Assembly: GCA_013368325.1 (NCBI GenBank)
Contig: JAACJK010000109.1
Span: forward strand, 992,001 to 1,056,000
DNA length: 64,000 bases
Direction of reading: 5' to 3'
Source of the DNA: Ephemerocybe angulata
Lineage: Eukaryota > Basidiomycota > Agaricomycetes > Agaricales > Psathyrellaceae
In this document: piece by piece, positions 22,777-35,234 of the stretch
Layout of the letters: each line of letters starts with the position of its first letter
How positions within the stretch are numbered: position 1 is the first letter of the stretch
Position numbers and translations under genes: made by a program
Notes under the pieces: model-generated
Databases searched by the model: none
Told to the model about the DNA's origin: nothing
The model's input: the letters and a program-made list of their open reading frames with translations, nothing else

Positions 22777-23517
22777 AAAGCTCGTGAGAAGCGGGAGCGC
22801 TTCATGCTTGCGACCGACTCCTGTTCGCCTCATGAACGGCCGCATCTCGCTTCAAGTTGCTCCATTCTCTTTGGACATCCTCGCATTTTTCCTTCGCCCC
22901 CCTGACCTTTTATAATGCTTCTATGTACTTGACCTCAGTAGAACTGGCATTGAAATATCACATCTTTGTCCTTGATCATCGAAGCAGCGAAGCGACTTGA
23001 TGCTCAAGCTCTTCCACTGATGATCTGCCAATGTTCCAGTACCGTATCCTCGTATTGGAACTTACGACCAACAGAGCCGATGTGCACGTCGATGGATGCG
23101 AAACATCATCATTGCATTGGATAATTCCAACAGCTTAGTATGCGGTCAACGTAAGGGATAGGAGGATAAGGGCTACTAGGTCTACTAGATCATAGGTATC
23201 ACACTAAATATACAGAGCATACGGGTGTACAACAAATGGGTAGATTGGAGCATCGGACGCTTGGGGTCCGCGTGAAGAGTCAATAATGAAAAGAATAAGA
23301 ATAGCCGGTATCTCAAGAATCAATGGAGCCCGCTGGGGGCACAAAATGGAGCACAAAATGGAGCCATAGCGGCTGTTGCGAAGGAAGAAAAGTACATAAG
23401 TTACACTGGCAGGTGTACAAAATGAGAGACTTGGCGTCGGACAATAGCAAGAAGCCCGCTCGCCCAAGAGAGGCACACGCTTGTACGGGCCCGAAGGGAG
23501 ATGTATGTGCGGAGAGT
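22777..23517. other. Convergent intergenic region
   Basis: About 740 bp between two 3' ends. It contains presumed 3' UTRs and no supported gene. A tandem near-duplicate (caaaatggagc twice around 23342-23361) is the only repeat noticed. Confidence 0.4.
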
Positions 23518-25033
23518 TCAGTATGTCTGAGTAGGGCCTCCCGCCGGGTTACCACCGTAGAACGAATCTATCGATGGCTGGTAAGATGCTCTGTCTCTAG
23601 CCTGGGCTGGGCCCCGATAAGACGTGGGTGGCGCCGTGCCATACGCCGCTGTTGCAGCCGCCATTGCCTGGGAAGGAGGCGTGTAGTGGGTGCTTTGAGG
23701 GCCTGTGACAGCCACGGTAGGGACTGTGGTGATACCGTAGTACTGCTGGTTCATCGTCGCTACAGACTGCTGGGAAGCGTTAGGCGTATAATAGTCGGTG
23801 ACATGGGATCCGTGGGAGGTCGCGGAGTTCAAGGGAGGAGGAAGGTATTGTTGCTGATGGGGCGCTTCAGAAGTCGAAGCCACGGGTGGAGGGCTCGGCG
23901 CGGATGAAAACCCGTTGCCTCCGAATGGGTACTCGGATGTAACCACAGCTCCTTGGAAGCGGGAGTCGTCGTATATCACGTCCTTCTCTTGGGGAGAGCC
24001 CGGTGAGCGCATGCTGTTGCCAGGAGACGCACTCTTATCCGAGTACTTCCCAAACAGCTGTGCGTGCAGGCGCTTCTGACGGGCGTTCCGTCGGGACTTG
24101 GCGTAGCCCATGACAAGCAATGCGACAATGCCGAGCGCTACGAGCGCAATAACGACGCAGACTCCCGCGACTGCGCCCTGATTTTGCCAGAACCTAGAGA
24201 CAACACGGGGTAAGCGAATTTCTCGTCGATTAAGCGTCGTAGACAGGGTGGACCCAAACAGGAAGAAATTGATGGAAGAATGGACATTCCACATACGTCT
24301 TTTTAGCGGCTCCAACATTGTCGGCCTTCGTGGTTGAGGTCTTAGATGGGTCGGCGGTCGTGGAGGTCTGAGTAGACGAGCTGAGAATGTCGTCAGGGAG
24401 GAAGTTCGAGGGCGCAATTATTGTCGTCCCCGCGGTCTTCTGGTTAGTCTGGGAAGCTGTCGAAGTAACGGTCGAGTCCTTGCTCCTGGTCGTGGAGGTG
24501 CTGTATCGATCATAACCTAAGCTAAATGCTCAGATGAAAAGAGATGTCACGACCTACGTGACTGAGGATGTTTTCGTCGAGGTTGATGTGATTGTAGAGG
24601 TGGACGTGGTTTTGCTGGATGTTGTTGTGGGAGTTGATCTAGTGGTGCTGGTGGTTGTCTTGGTCGTTGATGTAGAGGTGGATGTAGATGTAGAGGTAGA
24701 TGTAGACGTCGATGTGGACGTTGATGTGCTAGTGGAGGTAGATGTGGAAGTGGAGGAGCTAGTGCTTGTTGACGTTGACGTGGAAGAGCTTGTCGAGCTG
24801 GTTGTTCCCGTTTCGCTCGAGCTCGTCGCCCCCGCGCCGTCCGATTCTGATGAAGTCGGCTCTTGGCGCCACACAAGAAGCTCGGGGCCCAAATCGCGAC
24901 GGTTGAGCTGTTCCAAAGCGTCCCCGCTTCCAATTGGCGAGGAAACGAAGAGGATGGAAAGGACGGCCAGAACAAGAAGTGCGGTCAGGCCTGGGATGCG
25001 ACCGTACGACCTGCGAAAGATGGCATCCATCAT
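23518..25033 (-). CDS. Mucin-like Ser/Thr-rich single-pass membrane protein (Mid2/WSC-like sensor architecture)
   Basis: Three exons, 25033-24558, 24500-24297 and 24193-23518, total 1356 nt and give 451 aa. An N-terminal hydrophobic signal (LTALLVLAVLSILFV) is followed by a long Ser/Thr stretch with a near-perfect alternating Thr-Ser tract (DNA about 24590-24790), expected to be heavily O-mannosylated and rod-like. A transmembrane helix (GVCVVIALVALGIVALLVMG) comes next, then basic stop-transfer residues and a disordered cytoplasmic tail with several tyrosines. This is the layout of fungal cell-wall stress sensors, but no WSC or other defined ectodomain is visible, so a sensor role is inference. 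Confidence 0.75.
24590..24790. repeat. Ser/Thr-coding hexanucleotide-like tandem repeat
   Basis: A degenerate gatgta/gaggta-type repeat on the plus strand encodes the alternating Thr-Ser tract of the overlapping minus-strand gene. Read on the plus strand it gives an artefactual Val-Asp/Glu frame. Such repeats often change length between strains. Confidence 0.75.
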
Positions 25034-25445
25034 GGCTCAACGTCCGTGCGGCAAGCGTCCCAAATTACAGCCAGCAGAAATACGCCGTCAGAGCGACGGC
25101 AGGTAGAGTCAATGCAAAGAATGCGTGTTTGAAAGAAAGGAAAGGTAAAAGGGAGAGAGATAGAGAGAGACGAAAGGGAAGGAGACAAGAGGCGGGAGAG
25201 CGTTGTTTGCGGTGCAATCAATCTGTCAGTTTTGATTGCGAGATGGCATTGTATCCGGTCCGTCGCCGGTATCCATTGTAAAGCATTTTAGGGTGTTTGT
25301 TCGGCGTTCGTTGCTGTACCTGACATGATTCATACATGACTACAATTACACACACGCCTTTATCAAACCGTAGTCCTTCTCTTTGATAGATTGTGTATAT
25401 CCACCCTCTGTCCAGTCCTCTTAGCTCCACTCCGCCATAGCGCCC
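25034..25445. other. Promoter region of the mucin-like gene
   Basis: Contains a long purine tract on the plus strand (about 25135-25200), that is, a CT-rich tract on the sense strand of the minus-strand gene. Such tracts are common just upstream of fungal transcription starts. The rest is the 3' flank of the next gene. No coding region seen. Confidence 0.5.
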
Positions 25446-27191
25446 TCAAGCACTCGTAAATCCAGCTCGTCGGGCGAATCTCTCTGTGTGCTCTGCTGAT
25501 GCGGCTTTCATCTCGACGGTCAATTGCTGGAGCCGGCCGGTTGCCAGTTTCTCCCCTATCGCTGCCCTGCTGGTGTTTCCGTCGCTCCGTCGATACAGAT
25601 GGTCGACAAGTTTCTGCCTCTGTGATGCCAAGTGTTTAGCAGGGGTCTCCATGTATGTCTATGCCCACCTCACCTGTTCTTCGTCGAGAACGTCCCAGAT
25701 CGAGGGCAATTCAACCACTTTCCACTTCATGGCGGAGAAATACCACCAACCCTACAGCAACCATTACACCGGTCCCGGCAACAAACACAAGGTGCTCACC
25801 TTTTGTCCCGATGACTCTGCTGCATCAGGTAGAGCCAGCACATGGATAATTGGCCTAGTCGATGCTCCAGGCGGGTTACGGCACCAATTCGCTAGGTACT
25901 CGACGTTCATCTCGTGCACACGAGGCTCGGCCCAGCTGACAAGATAGGATCTTCTGTCAACCTCGTAATATATGGGATGGTATAGGAATGCGACATGTCC
26001 TAGGTTACCAACTTCCTTGAATGCAACAGCAAGCCCCGTCTTTGCGTCTACCTCGAGTCTGTCGGAGACTTCAACAATTGCACGACCCAGCCCAAATCTG
26101 GCACTGAAGACTTACTCGTCCACTTCGGCTACCTATAAGAGAAGGTTGAGCGACTTCGGAAAGCGGCAGATAAGGAGAGTGCTCTATACAGACCTCATTG
26201 TCTTCAAGTCTGAGTGTGTTCTCTATGGTCTCGAAGGGTTCTGGCCCTAGGGTGTACCGTGCAGACCTAGGCGGTTTGTCCCAATATACCCAGAGTTCTG
26301 GCGATGATTCATACGAGAATATCTCAGTCGTCGACGTTGCTGTCGTGGATGCAGCGTGTTCCCCACCTAGAACAGTGGAGACGGGGTGAACGGATGGACC
26401 TTCCACTACGCTGAACTGCTCGACATCCATGGATTGTTCATCCCCTGGGTGTTCTTTACCAGAGTGCCTATCCTTCTCCGGTGAGGTGATGCCAACATCT
26501 CGACGGAAAAGGGAAGAATTCGACGGTGTGCCTCTCGCTGAAGTGTCCGAGTCAACATAAAAGCTGAGCGCTGGAGAGGGAAGCGGCCGAGCAGTGACTC
26601 TGCTACTGCTGATAGCACTACGTTCCAGAGTATTCGCATCTGGCCTTTGAGCCTCTGAGATAATATCCTGGAGCAATGCAGGATCGATGTCTGTGTTCCC
26701 AGGTTGCTGAAAGTGGGTAGGGGATAGCGGATAAATGGCAGGTAAGGATGATAGGGCGAAGGGTATTGTAGGCAGTTTTGTGTAAGTAGGAAGGATACGA
26801 AAAGAAAGCTTACGCACCCTCTCATTTATCAGGTCTCTTATTACTCTTAACGCGTGTTCGTACTTCCGCTCGACGTCCCTCAGCCTGGAGAGGGTTACAC
26901 TATCAGTTCTCTCCCAACGAGCCAGTTCTTCCTCAAGAGCCGAAATGCGATTTTGACACCTTTTGAGCTCAATTTGATACTCGTTGACGTTACCCTGGAG
27001 GGTTGCAACCCTCTGTCTATAGGTTGCCTCCATCAGCATGGCGCCCTCCTCGAGCCGCGTTAATTCCTGGCGAACTGCTTCGTACTAACCCCCGCAAACA
27101 TCAAGGTGAGTTCACCTGGAGGCGCAAGAAAGGCTCGTACCTTCTCATGCGGGACAGTTGTCCTCCTTCGAGGGATATTATCCACCGTCAT
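25446..27191 (-). CDS. Orphan coiled-coil protein
   Basis: Multi-exon gene starting MTVDNIPRRRTTVPHEK (27191-27141), next exon 27084-26818, then a long exon from 26706. The second exon is a heptad-rich coiled coil (LEEGAMLMEATYRQRV through LRDVERKYEHALRVI). The middle is disordered and Ser-rich. A C-terminal folded part, around 26000-25800 and 25730-25446, includes VAFLYHPIYYEVDRRSYL and WKVVELPSIWDVLDEEQRQ. I do not recognise the family. Splice junctions around 26150-26040 are my best fit (57-nt intron ending before the LEVDAKTGLAVAFKEVG segment). The protein ends ERFARRAGFTSA. Confidence 0.65.
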
Positions 27192-27890
27192 GCTGGAAAT
27201 GTATCCTGGTGGGTGTGAGGAAGAATAAGCGCGTCACTTTGGTGTCGCTGGCGTCTGGGCTTCCCGCTCAGCTTGCCCAAAACGGCGGCATTTGCTTCCT
27301 TCTTGGCTAGCCATATCTGGCCATTGATCCGATCAATGTGCATAATATAACTACTGCCTCCGTGTTCCGCGACTTCGGAGGACTTCGGTGACACACGAAT
27401 ATGCATACCAAGTCGCCGACATTTGAGTCGCTCGTTGAGCTTCTTCTGATAGTGAAGAGTTCTAGTTCTATAAGGGCAGAGAAAGAAGAAGGATGAGCCA
27501 GAAAGAAAACTATCGCCCCTGCAGTTGGGTATTCAAGGCCGCGGCTCGCACTGATCCGACCGGCCTGATTTCGGCCATGGCAAAGAACCAGGTTCAGAAC
27601 TTCGAAAGGGATCGCCAAGAGCGCGCTGGACGACTGAGGGACAGTGGGCGCCAATGAGATTATGGACGGCCTGGAAATATCAAAGGGTACATGAACGGAC
27701 TCTCGACTCGAGGCTATGTCTCCATGAGCGGGCTAAAATCGCCTTCTGCACGTGACGCTCAGATTAGTATTTTTGACGGCAAGAATGCCGCACCGGTTAG
27801 CATCCTTCCTTCTCCCCTTGACCAGTTCTTCTCGGCCAGCCTCCAATTCTTTGATTTTAATTGTCAACACATTCCTTATTCCTCACAACG
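27192..27890. other. Divergent intergenic region
   Basis: About 700 bp between two start codons, presumably two promoters. An open minus-strand frame at 27307-27654 starts with an F-box-like hint (ALLAIPFEVLNLVL) but then loses similarity. I do not count it as a gene. No TATA box stands out. Confidence 0.4.
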
Positions 27891-28673
27891 ATGTTCTCCT
27901 CCACCCTCGTTTGCCTGTCTCTGCTCTCCAGCGCCTTCGCCATCCAGGTCACCCGCCCCAGCTTGACCCAGGGATGGACTAACAAGGGCGCCCAGACGTG
28001 AGTGGCCATGTCTTCTCCAAAAGCTATCGTCTAATCATGCGATTCACTCTAGCGTTTCTTGGGACCGTGTCTCGACCGATGCTACCAACTTCAGCGTCGT
28101 CTTGACCAACCTTGTGAGCCCAGCAGCACCATATCTGCTATGGCTGCGGGACTGACAAATATCGTTGCTAACAGGACCGTAAAATCCTCGCTACCGACGT
28201 CGTTCTCGTCGCTCTCGTCGATGCCCAGTCTGCCAGCACCGTCAGCGTCCCTGAGCCCAGCGGTGGTTGGCCCACCATTGGCGGTAGCTACCGTGTCAAC
28301 CTGGTGAAGAGCTCCACCGAGCAAACTACCATCTACGCTCAGTCCAGCGAATTCAACATTACTGCTGGTACCGGCACCACCTCGGGCACCACTTCTGGCA
28401 CTGTCTCTACGTGCGTATTGCCATATTCAGTGCCCATATGAATGTGCTAACCAGGTTCCCTTCAACAGTGCTGGCGCCGCCTCCACCGGCACCGCTGCTG
28501 GCACCTCTGGCAGCAAGACTGGCTCTACCACCGGCTCTACCACCGACTCCAGCAACTCCACCACCTCCGATAGCCAGACTGCGCCCAACATGGGCAACGG
28601 TGCTTCCACAACCACCCTCGCCGCTGGTCTGTTCACCGGTGTTGTCGCCCTTCTCGGCGCTTCCCTTCTCTAA
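27891..28673 (+). CDS. Kre9/Knh1-like GPI-anchored cell-surface protein (copy A)
   Basis: Four exons, 27891-27997, 28053-28113, 28175-28410 and 28469-28673, total 609 nt and give 202 aa. Order: signal peptide MFSSTLVCLSLLSSAFA, a Kre9/Knh1 N-terminal-type beta-sandwich (TQGWTNKGAQTVSWDRVSTD, FSVVLTNLDRK), a Ser/Thr/Gly-rich stalk, and a C-terminal GPI signal (small residues around NGAS, then a hydrophobic tail AAGLFTGVVALLGASLL). Members of this family lie in the cell wall or plasma membrane. The specific role in glucan assembly is established only for yeast Kre9/Knh1. A paralogue lies at 34511-35234. Confidence 0.85.
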
Positions 28674-29354
28674 TTTTCTCGCCTTTCACGCGCTATGGCA
28701 TTTCTTATCAATGCCTTGCGGCCCATCCAGGGCGAGATTTTAGCTAAGATAGATGGCTTCTGACCCACGACATGACGAATGGACTAGACGTATGGAGGGT
28801 GACAGTCGCCACGGACAACGGACAATTATAGTAGACCATGTACTTGAAAGCACAAGCCAACGGACTTATAGCTTGCCTGTCTTTATAATATAGTAGTCAG
28901 TGTCTAGTTGATACTTTCTAGTCAATTTGTGACTTTATTTTCACCACCGCCAGACTGGCCATCGCAACCCTGTATCAATGGAAGGTTGAAAAGATGGTGG
29001 TGATCAATGGCCGCCCCGCAGCGACTGTTATCATCCATAACTTGAACTATTGATAGCACTCACACAACTCGGCCTTGCCAGGACCAAGCGCCGAGGTAGC
29101 ACACTGTTGCAGAGTCGCTACGAGCGCTACCTTCAGACTCACTCTCGCTGAGAAGGCTAGGGAGGAACTCTCGCGGTCAGTCTTGAGAGCATTCGGACTG
29201 GATAGTCCAGCGTATGTATCTCCTCTGGAAACTGCACGAACATTCTTTGCATTATTGTTGCACCCGAACAAGAATCGAAAGCCATAGCGAAAGAAGCATA
29301 CATCTCCCATACATCCACCTGCTTCGCGGATTAAGATCACCGTGCCGGGAATTC
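28674..29354. other. Convergent intergenic region
   Basis: About 680 bp between two 3' ends. No supported gene; the frames on either strand are short and unrelated to known domains. Confidence 0.4.
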
Positions 29355-31051
29355 CTACTTTTTTACAACACCCCACCATCCCAGGCCGGCCACCCCGCCC
29401 GCCAGAATTGCAGCAGGAGGCGGAACACCAAACCATTCCACCGCTGTAAAGGTTGCAGAGGCAACGAGCAACCACCACGGCTCCCTCCCCAAACTCACAC
29501 CCCTCGACGAGTCCGCCGCCTCCTTCGTCAGATACCCAATCTCCCAGAGCCTATACACAGCGGTGAACACAAATCCCACAGCCGCCGCGTTTACGCCTCT
29601 AAGCACGCTGACGACCTCGGGGCGCTTGCGCAGCGCACGCCAGATGCTCTGAAACCCTATGCTGAGGAATATGCCAGGCGTAAAGATCCCGAGAAAGGCG
29701 AGTATGGCGCCTGGGAGGGAGGTTGCAGCTGAACGACCAGCGTTCCCGCTTATCGCGGCCAGGGCGCCAAGGTAGACAGCGAAGTTGAAGTTGGGGCCGG
29801 GCATGGCTTGGATGATGGCGAGGCCGAGCAGAAAGTCTCGGGGAGAAACCCAGCCTGGCTCGACTACATATTCTCGGAGAAGGGGAATGACGACGGGACC
29901 GCCGCCGAAGATGATGGTGCCTGCTAGGAACATGTTGTTAAATATTGCGAGGAGGAGAGGTGGTGCGCGGAGGAGACCCCGGAGGACCATTAACCCGGTT
30001 AAGACTAGGGCGAAGATGATTATGAGCAGGATGCCTATCTTCACGGGAATGCCATGGCCTGAGATGGAGTGGGGAGAGGGTGTGGGCGTCTCGGTGCTGT
30101 TTTCGTCGACTTTGACGGACTCGCGCTCAGTTTCAGCGTTGCGGTCTGTCAGCTCGATGTCCTCTTGCGACGAGCGTCGTGCAGCAGGCCTGCGTTGAAG
30201 GCCATCCGGGTTGTCGGCATATGGGGCTTGAGGAGAAGGTTGGGCGCCAGCAAGTCCTGTCTCAATATGCGGTTCAGGCACATTCGAGTCCCTTCTCGCC
30301 CGTCTTGTCTCAACTTGAGTCCGAATCCATCCTCTGAGCCAGCAATCCCACAAGACGGTCGTTATTCCAGCAACGACAATCAAAACGGGGAAGTACCATA
30401 GTGCATTGTAGCACAACCCGGCACCACCGCCAAAGAGAACGAGTAACCTCGTGAGCTTGTCCGTGATGGCCTTCCGCGCAAGCTGAACAGCTGCGAGTGC
30501 AATGATCCCAACGGTTGCTGCGTTCAAGCCAGAGAGCAGGGCATACACGGGGTCTGGAAGGACATTATCAATCCGCTGCACCCCGAGAGACAGGCCGTAC
30601 ATAGCGAACGCGACCGGAAGAGACCATAGCGCGAAAACGAGGAGTGCGGGGATCAGTCCTGCGCGGATCTGGGCAATGCTGAAGAGCATCTTGGTGGAGG
30701 CAGGACCTGGCAGTGCTTGGCATACTGCGAATATTTCCTGGTACTATGGAATAAAGGTGAGAAGTCAGAAGTCAGTTGGGAGCACAAAAGGTGGGTACGC
30801 ACTGTCTGGTCGTCGATCCATGGTACCTTGCCCGCTCCATCGACAAACCTGCGATAGAATATCTGAAAATGAACTGGAGGACCACCAAAGGCGGTCACTC
30901 CAAGGTCGAATGTTCGAGAGAACACATCCCAGAGTCGCACAGATAGTTTCGAAGTGTTGACCTGATACGCCTCCGTAGGAGAACCATCGCTAGCAGAGCT
31001 CCCTCCCTTCAACTTGAGCACCCCCGAGTGCAGAAACGCCGAGAAGGACAT
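29355..31051 (-). CDS. CHR-family chromate ion transporter
   Basis: Polytopic plasma-membrane transporter of the CHR superfamily, long type with two CHR domains. Two exons, 31051-30803 and 30743-29355, total 1638 nt and give 545 aa. The N-terminal domain has FGGPPVHFQIFYRRFV and FAVCQALPGPAS. The C-terminal domain repeats the pattern with FGGGPVVIPLLREYV and AIIQAMPGPNFNFAVYLGA. A charged cytoplasmic linker rich in Ser and Arg lies between them. The family exports chromate in bacteria; the natural substrate in fungi is unproven and may be sulfate or another oxyanion. It shares a 345-bp divergent promoter region with the QPRT gene. Confidence 0.92.
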
Positions 31052-31396
31052 GGGGATTGTGGAGGTCAGCGGGAGATTCCCATTGAGCGTTGTCCACCAC
31101 TACCGCTATCTATATGTAAGTTCAGATCGCCACAATGGCGAAATTCTGTGAAGGATGTGACCATAGCTGTCAACGAACGTTCGGACCTGAAAACGTTTTT
31201 GCGGCTTGCCTGGAACTCCCACTTCTTTGGACTCCTGAGGTTCGCACGGGCATGGCGAACATATGGGTATGGGTACATATGGGCTCGGAGAACGGAGAGA
31301 TGGAACGGCCCTCCGAGAGCCCGACGGACGAGATCCGTCGCTCAATCCCATTACCAAGACAAATTTCGAGCTTTTCCTCTTGCTTCACAACACACC
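31052..31396. other. Divergent promoter region, CHR transporter/QPRT
   Basis: Roughly 345 bp between two start codons. It must hold both promoters. No clear TATA box; no coding region supported. Confidence 0.45.
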
Positions 31397-32575
<1,179 letters not shown>

Positions 32576-32648
32576 GGGGTATAGAGATGATGCATTCTCC
32601 GCTGCTAGATATCATTAACACTACTTATCCTGCTTTATCTATATCACT

Positions 32649-33972
32649 TTAAGCCTTTAGATTAAACAGCTCCACCGCATTCCCTCCCCGCACACCGTCC
32701 TTGTCCTCCTCGGACCAGCCTTGAACTTCCTCGATAGCCTGCAAGTTCTCGACGACACTTTTCCACTTCTCGGTGGTGGAAAGGGGAGGGAAGAACGGAT
32801 GGTCGGTGCCGAACATCATCCTCTTGCTCCCAAGGGACCGTTTCACGGACAACGCCTTCTGGGTCGCCGTCTCCTGAGATCCATTTTCGTACCGACCAGC
32901 ACGGGCGATAGACTCGCTTGCAAAGCCCATTTCCTCAGGTCCATATGACACGGCGTCGAGATAGAGTTTTCCAATGTAGTATCGTGCGTCGTGCTTCAAC
33001 CGCGAGGCGACAACGGGATCGTGGACGACGCAGGATGAAAGTCTCGATGATAGAACAGGGAGCGCTCCTCCCGAATGCGCGAGCAGAAGCTTCAACGAGG
33101 GGAAACGATCGAGAACCCCTGCAAGGATGAGACGCGTTATAGCCTAGCATGCGGAAGGGGGGAGAGTTCAGCTGCCAAAAATAACATGAAGCACGCGTTG
33201 TATCTGACATACCGTTGTGGTCTCGAACGGGAAACCAAGTGCCAGAGGCAGGACATGCCCGTTATCCTTCTCACCCCAAGCCTTCGGATCCACTCCATAA
33301 TGTGGATGAACGAAGACGACCAAACCAGCCTTCTCAATCGCCTCCCAGACAGGGTCCAGTGCTTCATCGTCCAGCCCCTTTCCGACGCCCCTTGTCCCCA
33401 TGATCACACCGCGGAGGTGCGGGAGCTCTGAAATCTGCTTGATGCTCTCGAGCAGGGAGGAAACCGATACCTCCGGAACGAGGGGCAGGAGGCCGAAACC
33501 AAAAAGCCTGGGGATTTGTGTAGAGTTGCCGGCGTCAACTTTCGGGGAGCTAGAGCAATACTGCTCGAGATCTTCGTTGAGCTCCAGGGCGAGCTTGTGG
33601 GCTTCAGGTGGGGGGAGGAAGTCGAGCCATGGGTTGGCCGTGCTAACGACTGTAACGTCGATGCCGTGCTTGTCCATGAACTTGAGTTTTTCTGGGTATG
33701 ATTGAACGGTTCATGGAAGGTATGAATACGGCTGCCTTCGGAGTTTCGCATATTTCAGGCGCACCATCTCTATCCCAATACTGTGGCCCTACAGGTCGTC
33801 CGCCGCTAGGCTCGTGATCGAGGATTAGGAGGCGGTCGTCTGGCTTTCCATCTGGGGTGGTCAAGGTTTTGATCAGGGGTACAGTCGTTCGAGAACGAAG
33901 GAGCGCAGTGTAGCGGGGAAGGTAGACATGAGAGTGAACATCGACAAGCATTTTCAACGCAGTGCTTGCCAT
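32649..33972 (-). CDS. Amidohydrolase-family decarboxylase, ACMSD-like
   Basis: Metal-dependent decarboxylase of the amidohydrolase-2 family. The best fit is 2-amino-3-carboxymuconate-6-semialdehyde decarboxylase, which removes the intermediate that would otherwise cyclise to quinolinate. Three exons, 33972-33765, 33691-33213 and 33143-32649, total 1182 nt and give 393 aa. Zinc ligands visible: HxH in MLVDVHSHVYLP, His in VVFVHPHYG, His in LLLAHSGGALP, Asp in MMFGTDHPFFPP. FGFGLLPLVPE and HLRGVIMGTRGVG also match the family. The start may instead be the Met eight codons in. Close relatives with other substrates (resorcylate- or methylsalicylate-type decarboxylases) cannot be excluded by eye; the QPRT neighbour favours ACMSD. 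Confidence 0.82.
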
Positions 33973-34510
33973 AGCTTTTTCGACGTCGAGGATGAGGGCA
34001 GACGATGTCGATAGCGCGTCTTCTCAACATTGAGCTTCTCTGGAGATATCAGGTAGCCGATCCTCCACTCGGTGCTCACGCTTACGAGAAGCAAGCTCTT
34101 ACATAGGGGCTCAATGACGTTGGTTTCTGCACGAAGGCCCGACCACCTCTCCCAGTCTCTGCTGCAGTGTGTCGAGGAAGGCATTAGAGGTACACCGTTT
34201 TACAGAGGTCATACACTAGTAGTTGACAAGAGGTCATACAACGCAGTGGCAGGGGATCGACATCGTCCGGCCGCATCAATGGGCAAGGATAGGGGTATAG
34301 AATGATACAGAGATGAGTGCGCATGTGAACTAGACAAGTTAGTACTTAGGTTATACGAGAAGGGTCCAAAGTTCAAGAAAAGGAGAGTGTAAGCAACGCG
34401 AGAGTCTTGTCCGGACTTGCACCGATCAGAAAGTGCGAAGCTCTGTCCAATGTCACATGTGGTATCAATAGCCTTCCAAACAGAAATGAAGCTTGCCATG
34501 TCGGGGGTAT
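33973..34510. other. Intergenic region
   Basis: About 540 bp between the ACMSD-like start and the end of the next minus-strand gene. Contains the ACMSD promoter. No supported gene. Confidence 0.4.
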
Positions 34511-35234
34511 TTAAGCAAGGATTGCAGGGACAAGGCCAGCAAGCACGGCGAGGGCAACAGGAACGCCGAAATTTGAGAGGCCACCGTTCTTGGGGATGGT
34601 GTTGTCAGTGGGCGCGTCCTTGTCGCTGGTGCTCGCGGATGTGGGGTTGCCGGCAGTCCTGTCAGAGAGCAACGCAAATCATTACGAAGTCAGACCATAT
34701 GGACAGAGAGAAAATTTAAGCAGAAGGGGGAACGTACGTCTTGGTATTGGTTGGGACGACGGTCGAGAGCTCGATCTCGAAGGGGGGAGATTGGGCGAGA
34801 ATCTGGTTGAGGTTCGTCGCTTCGGAGGCGAAGTTAAGAACGTAGCCAGGTCCAGGGGAGGGCCAGCCGGCGCTGGGAGGGTTGAGAGTCATGTTTCCGA
34901 GATTGCCGTCAACGAGAGCGCTGAGCACTTGGTCGGTGGGCATCAAGGAGCGGTTCTACAAGCGACGAGAAGTTCAGAGGGCGGTACAAGGCGTTGTGCG
35001 GAGTAGACGTACGGTGTTGGTGAGAACGATGGTGATGTTCTCTCTGTCAGTAGCAACACGCTGCCAGGTGGCTCTGAGATGAGAATGAGCATCCAAGCCT
35101 TCAGCAAGATCCGCGGGGGAGCCTACTCACCGTTGAGGGCCCTGGTTAGTCCATCCCTGGCTCTGGTTGGGGCTGAGGATGGTGTAACCGAGAACGGTGG
35201 ATGCGCAGGCAAGGACGACGGCGGTGAAACGCAT
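34511..35234 (-). CDS. Kre9/Knh1-like GPI-anchored cell-surface protein (copy B)
   Basis: Three or more exons. The start codes for a signal peptide MRFTAVVLACASTVLG, then YTILSPNQSQGWTNQGPQ. After a 50-60 nt intron comes RATWQRVATDRENITIVLTN, closely paralleling copy A. A Thr/Ser-rich stalk follows (TAGNPTSASTSDKDAPTD) and the C-terminus is a GPI signal (GVPVALAVLAGLVPAILA). The stalk is shorter than in copy A. Same family and same reservations as copy A. It has a TATA box about 60 bp upstream. Confidence 0.82.

Noticed and set aside
24534..25106. Plus-strand frame of 190 codons with alternating Val and Asp/Glu
   Set aside because: It is the antisense reading of the Thr-Ser repeat in the mucin-like gene on the minus strand, which has a signal peptide, splice sites and a membrane helix.
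27307..27654. Minus-strand frame starting with an F-box-like hint
   Set aside because: Only a dozen residues resemble an F-box; the rest has no pattern and no splice partners were found. It may be a relic but cannot be supported.
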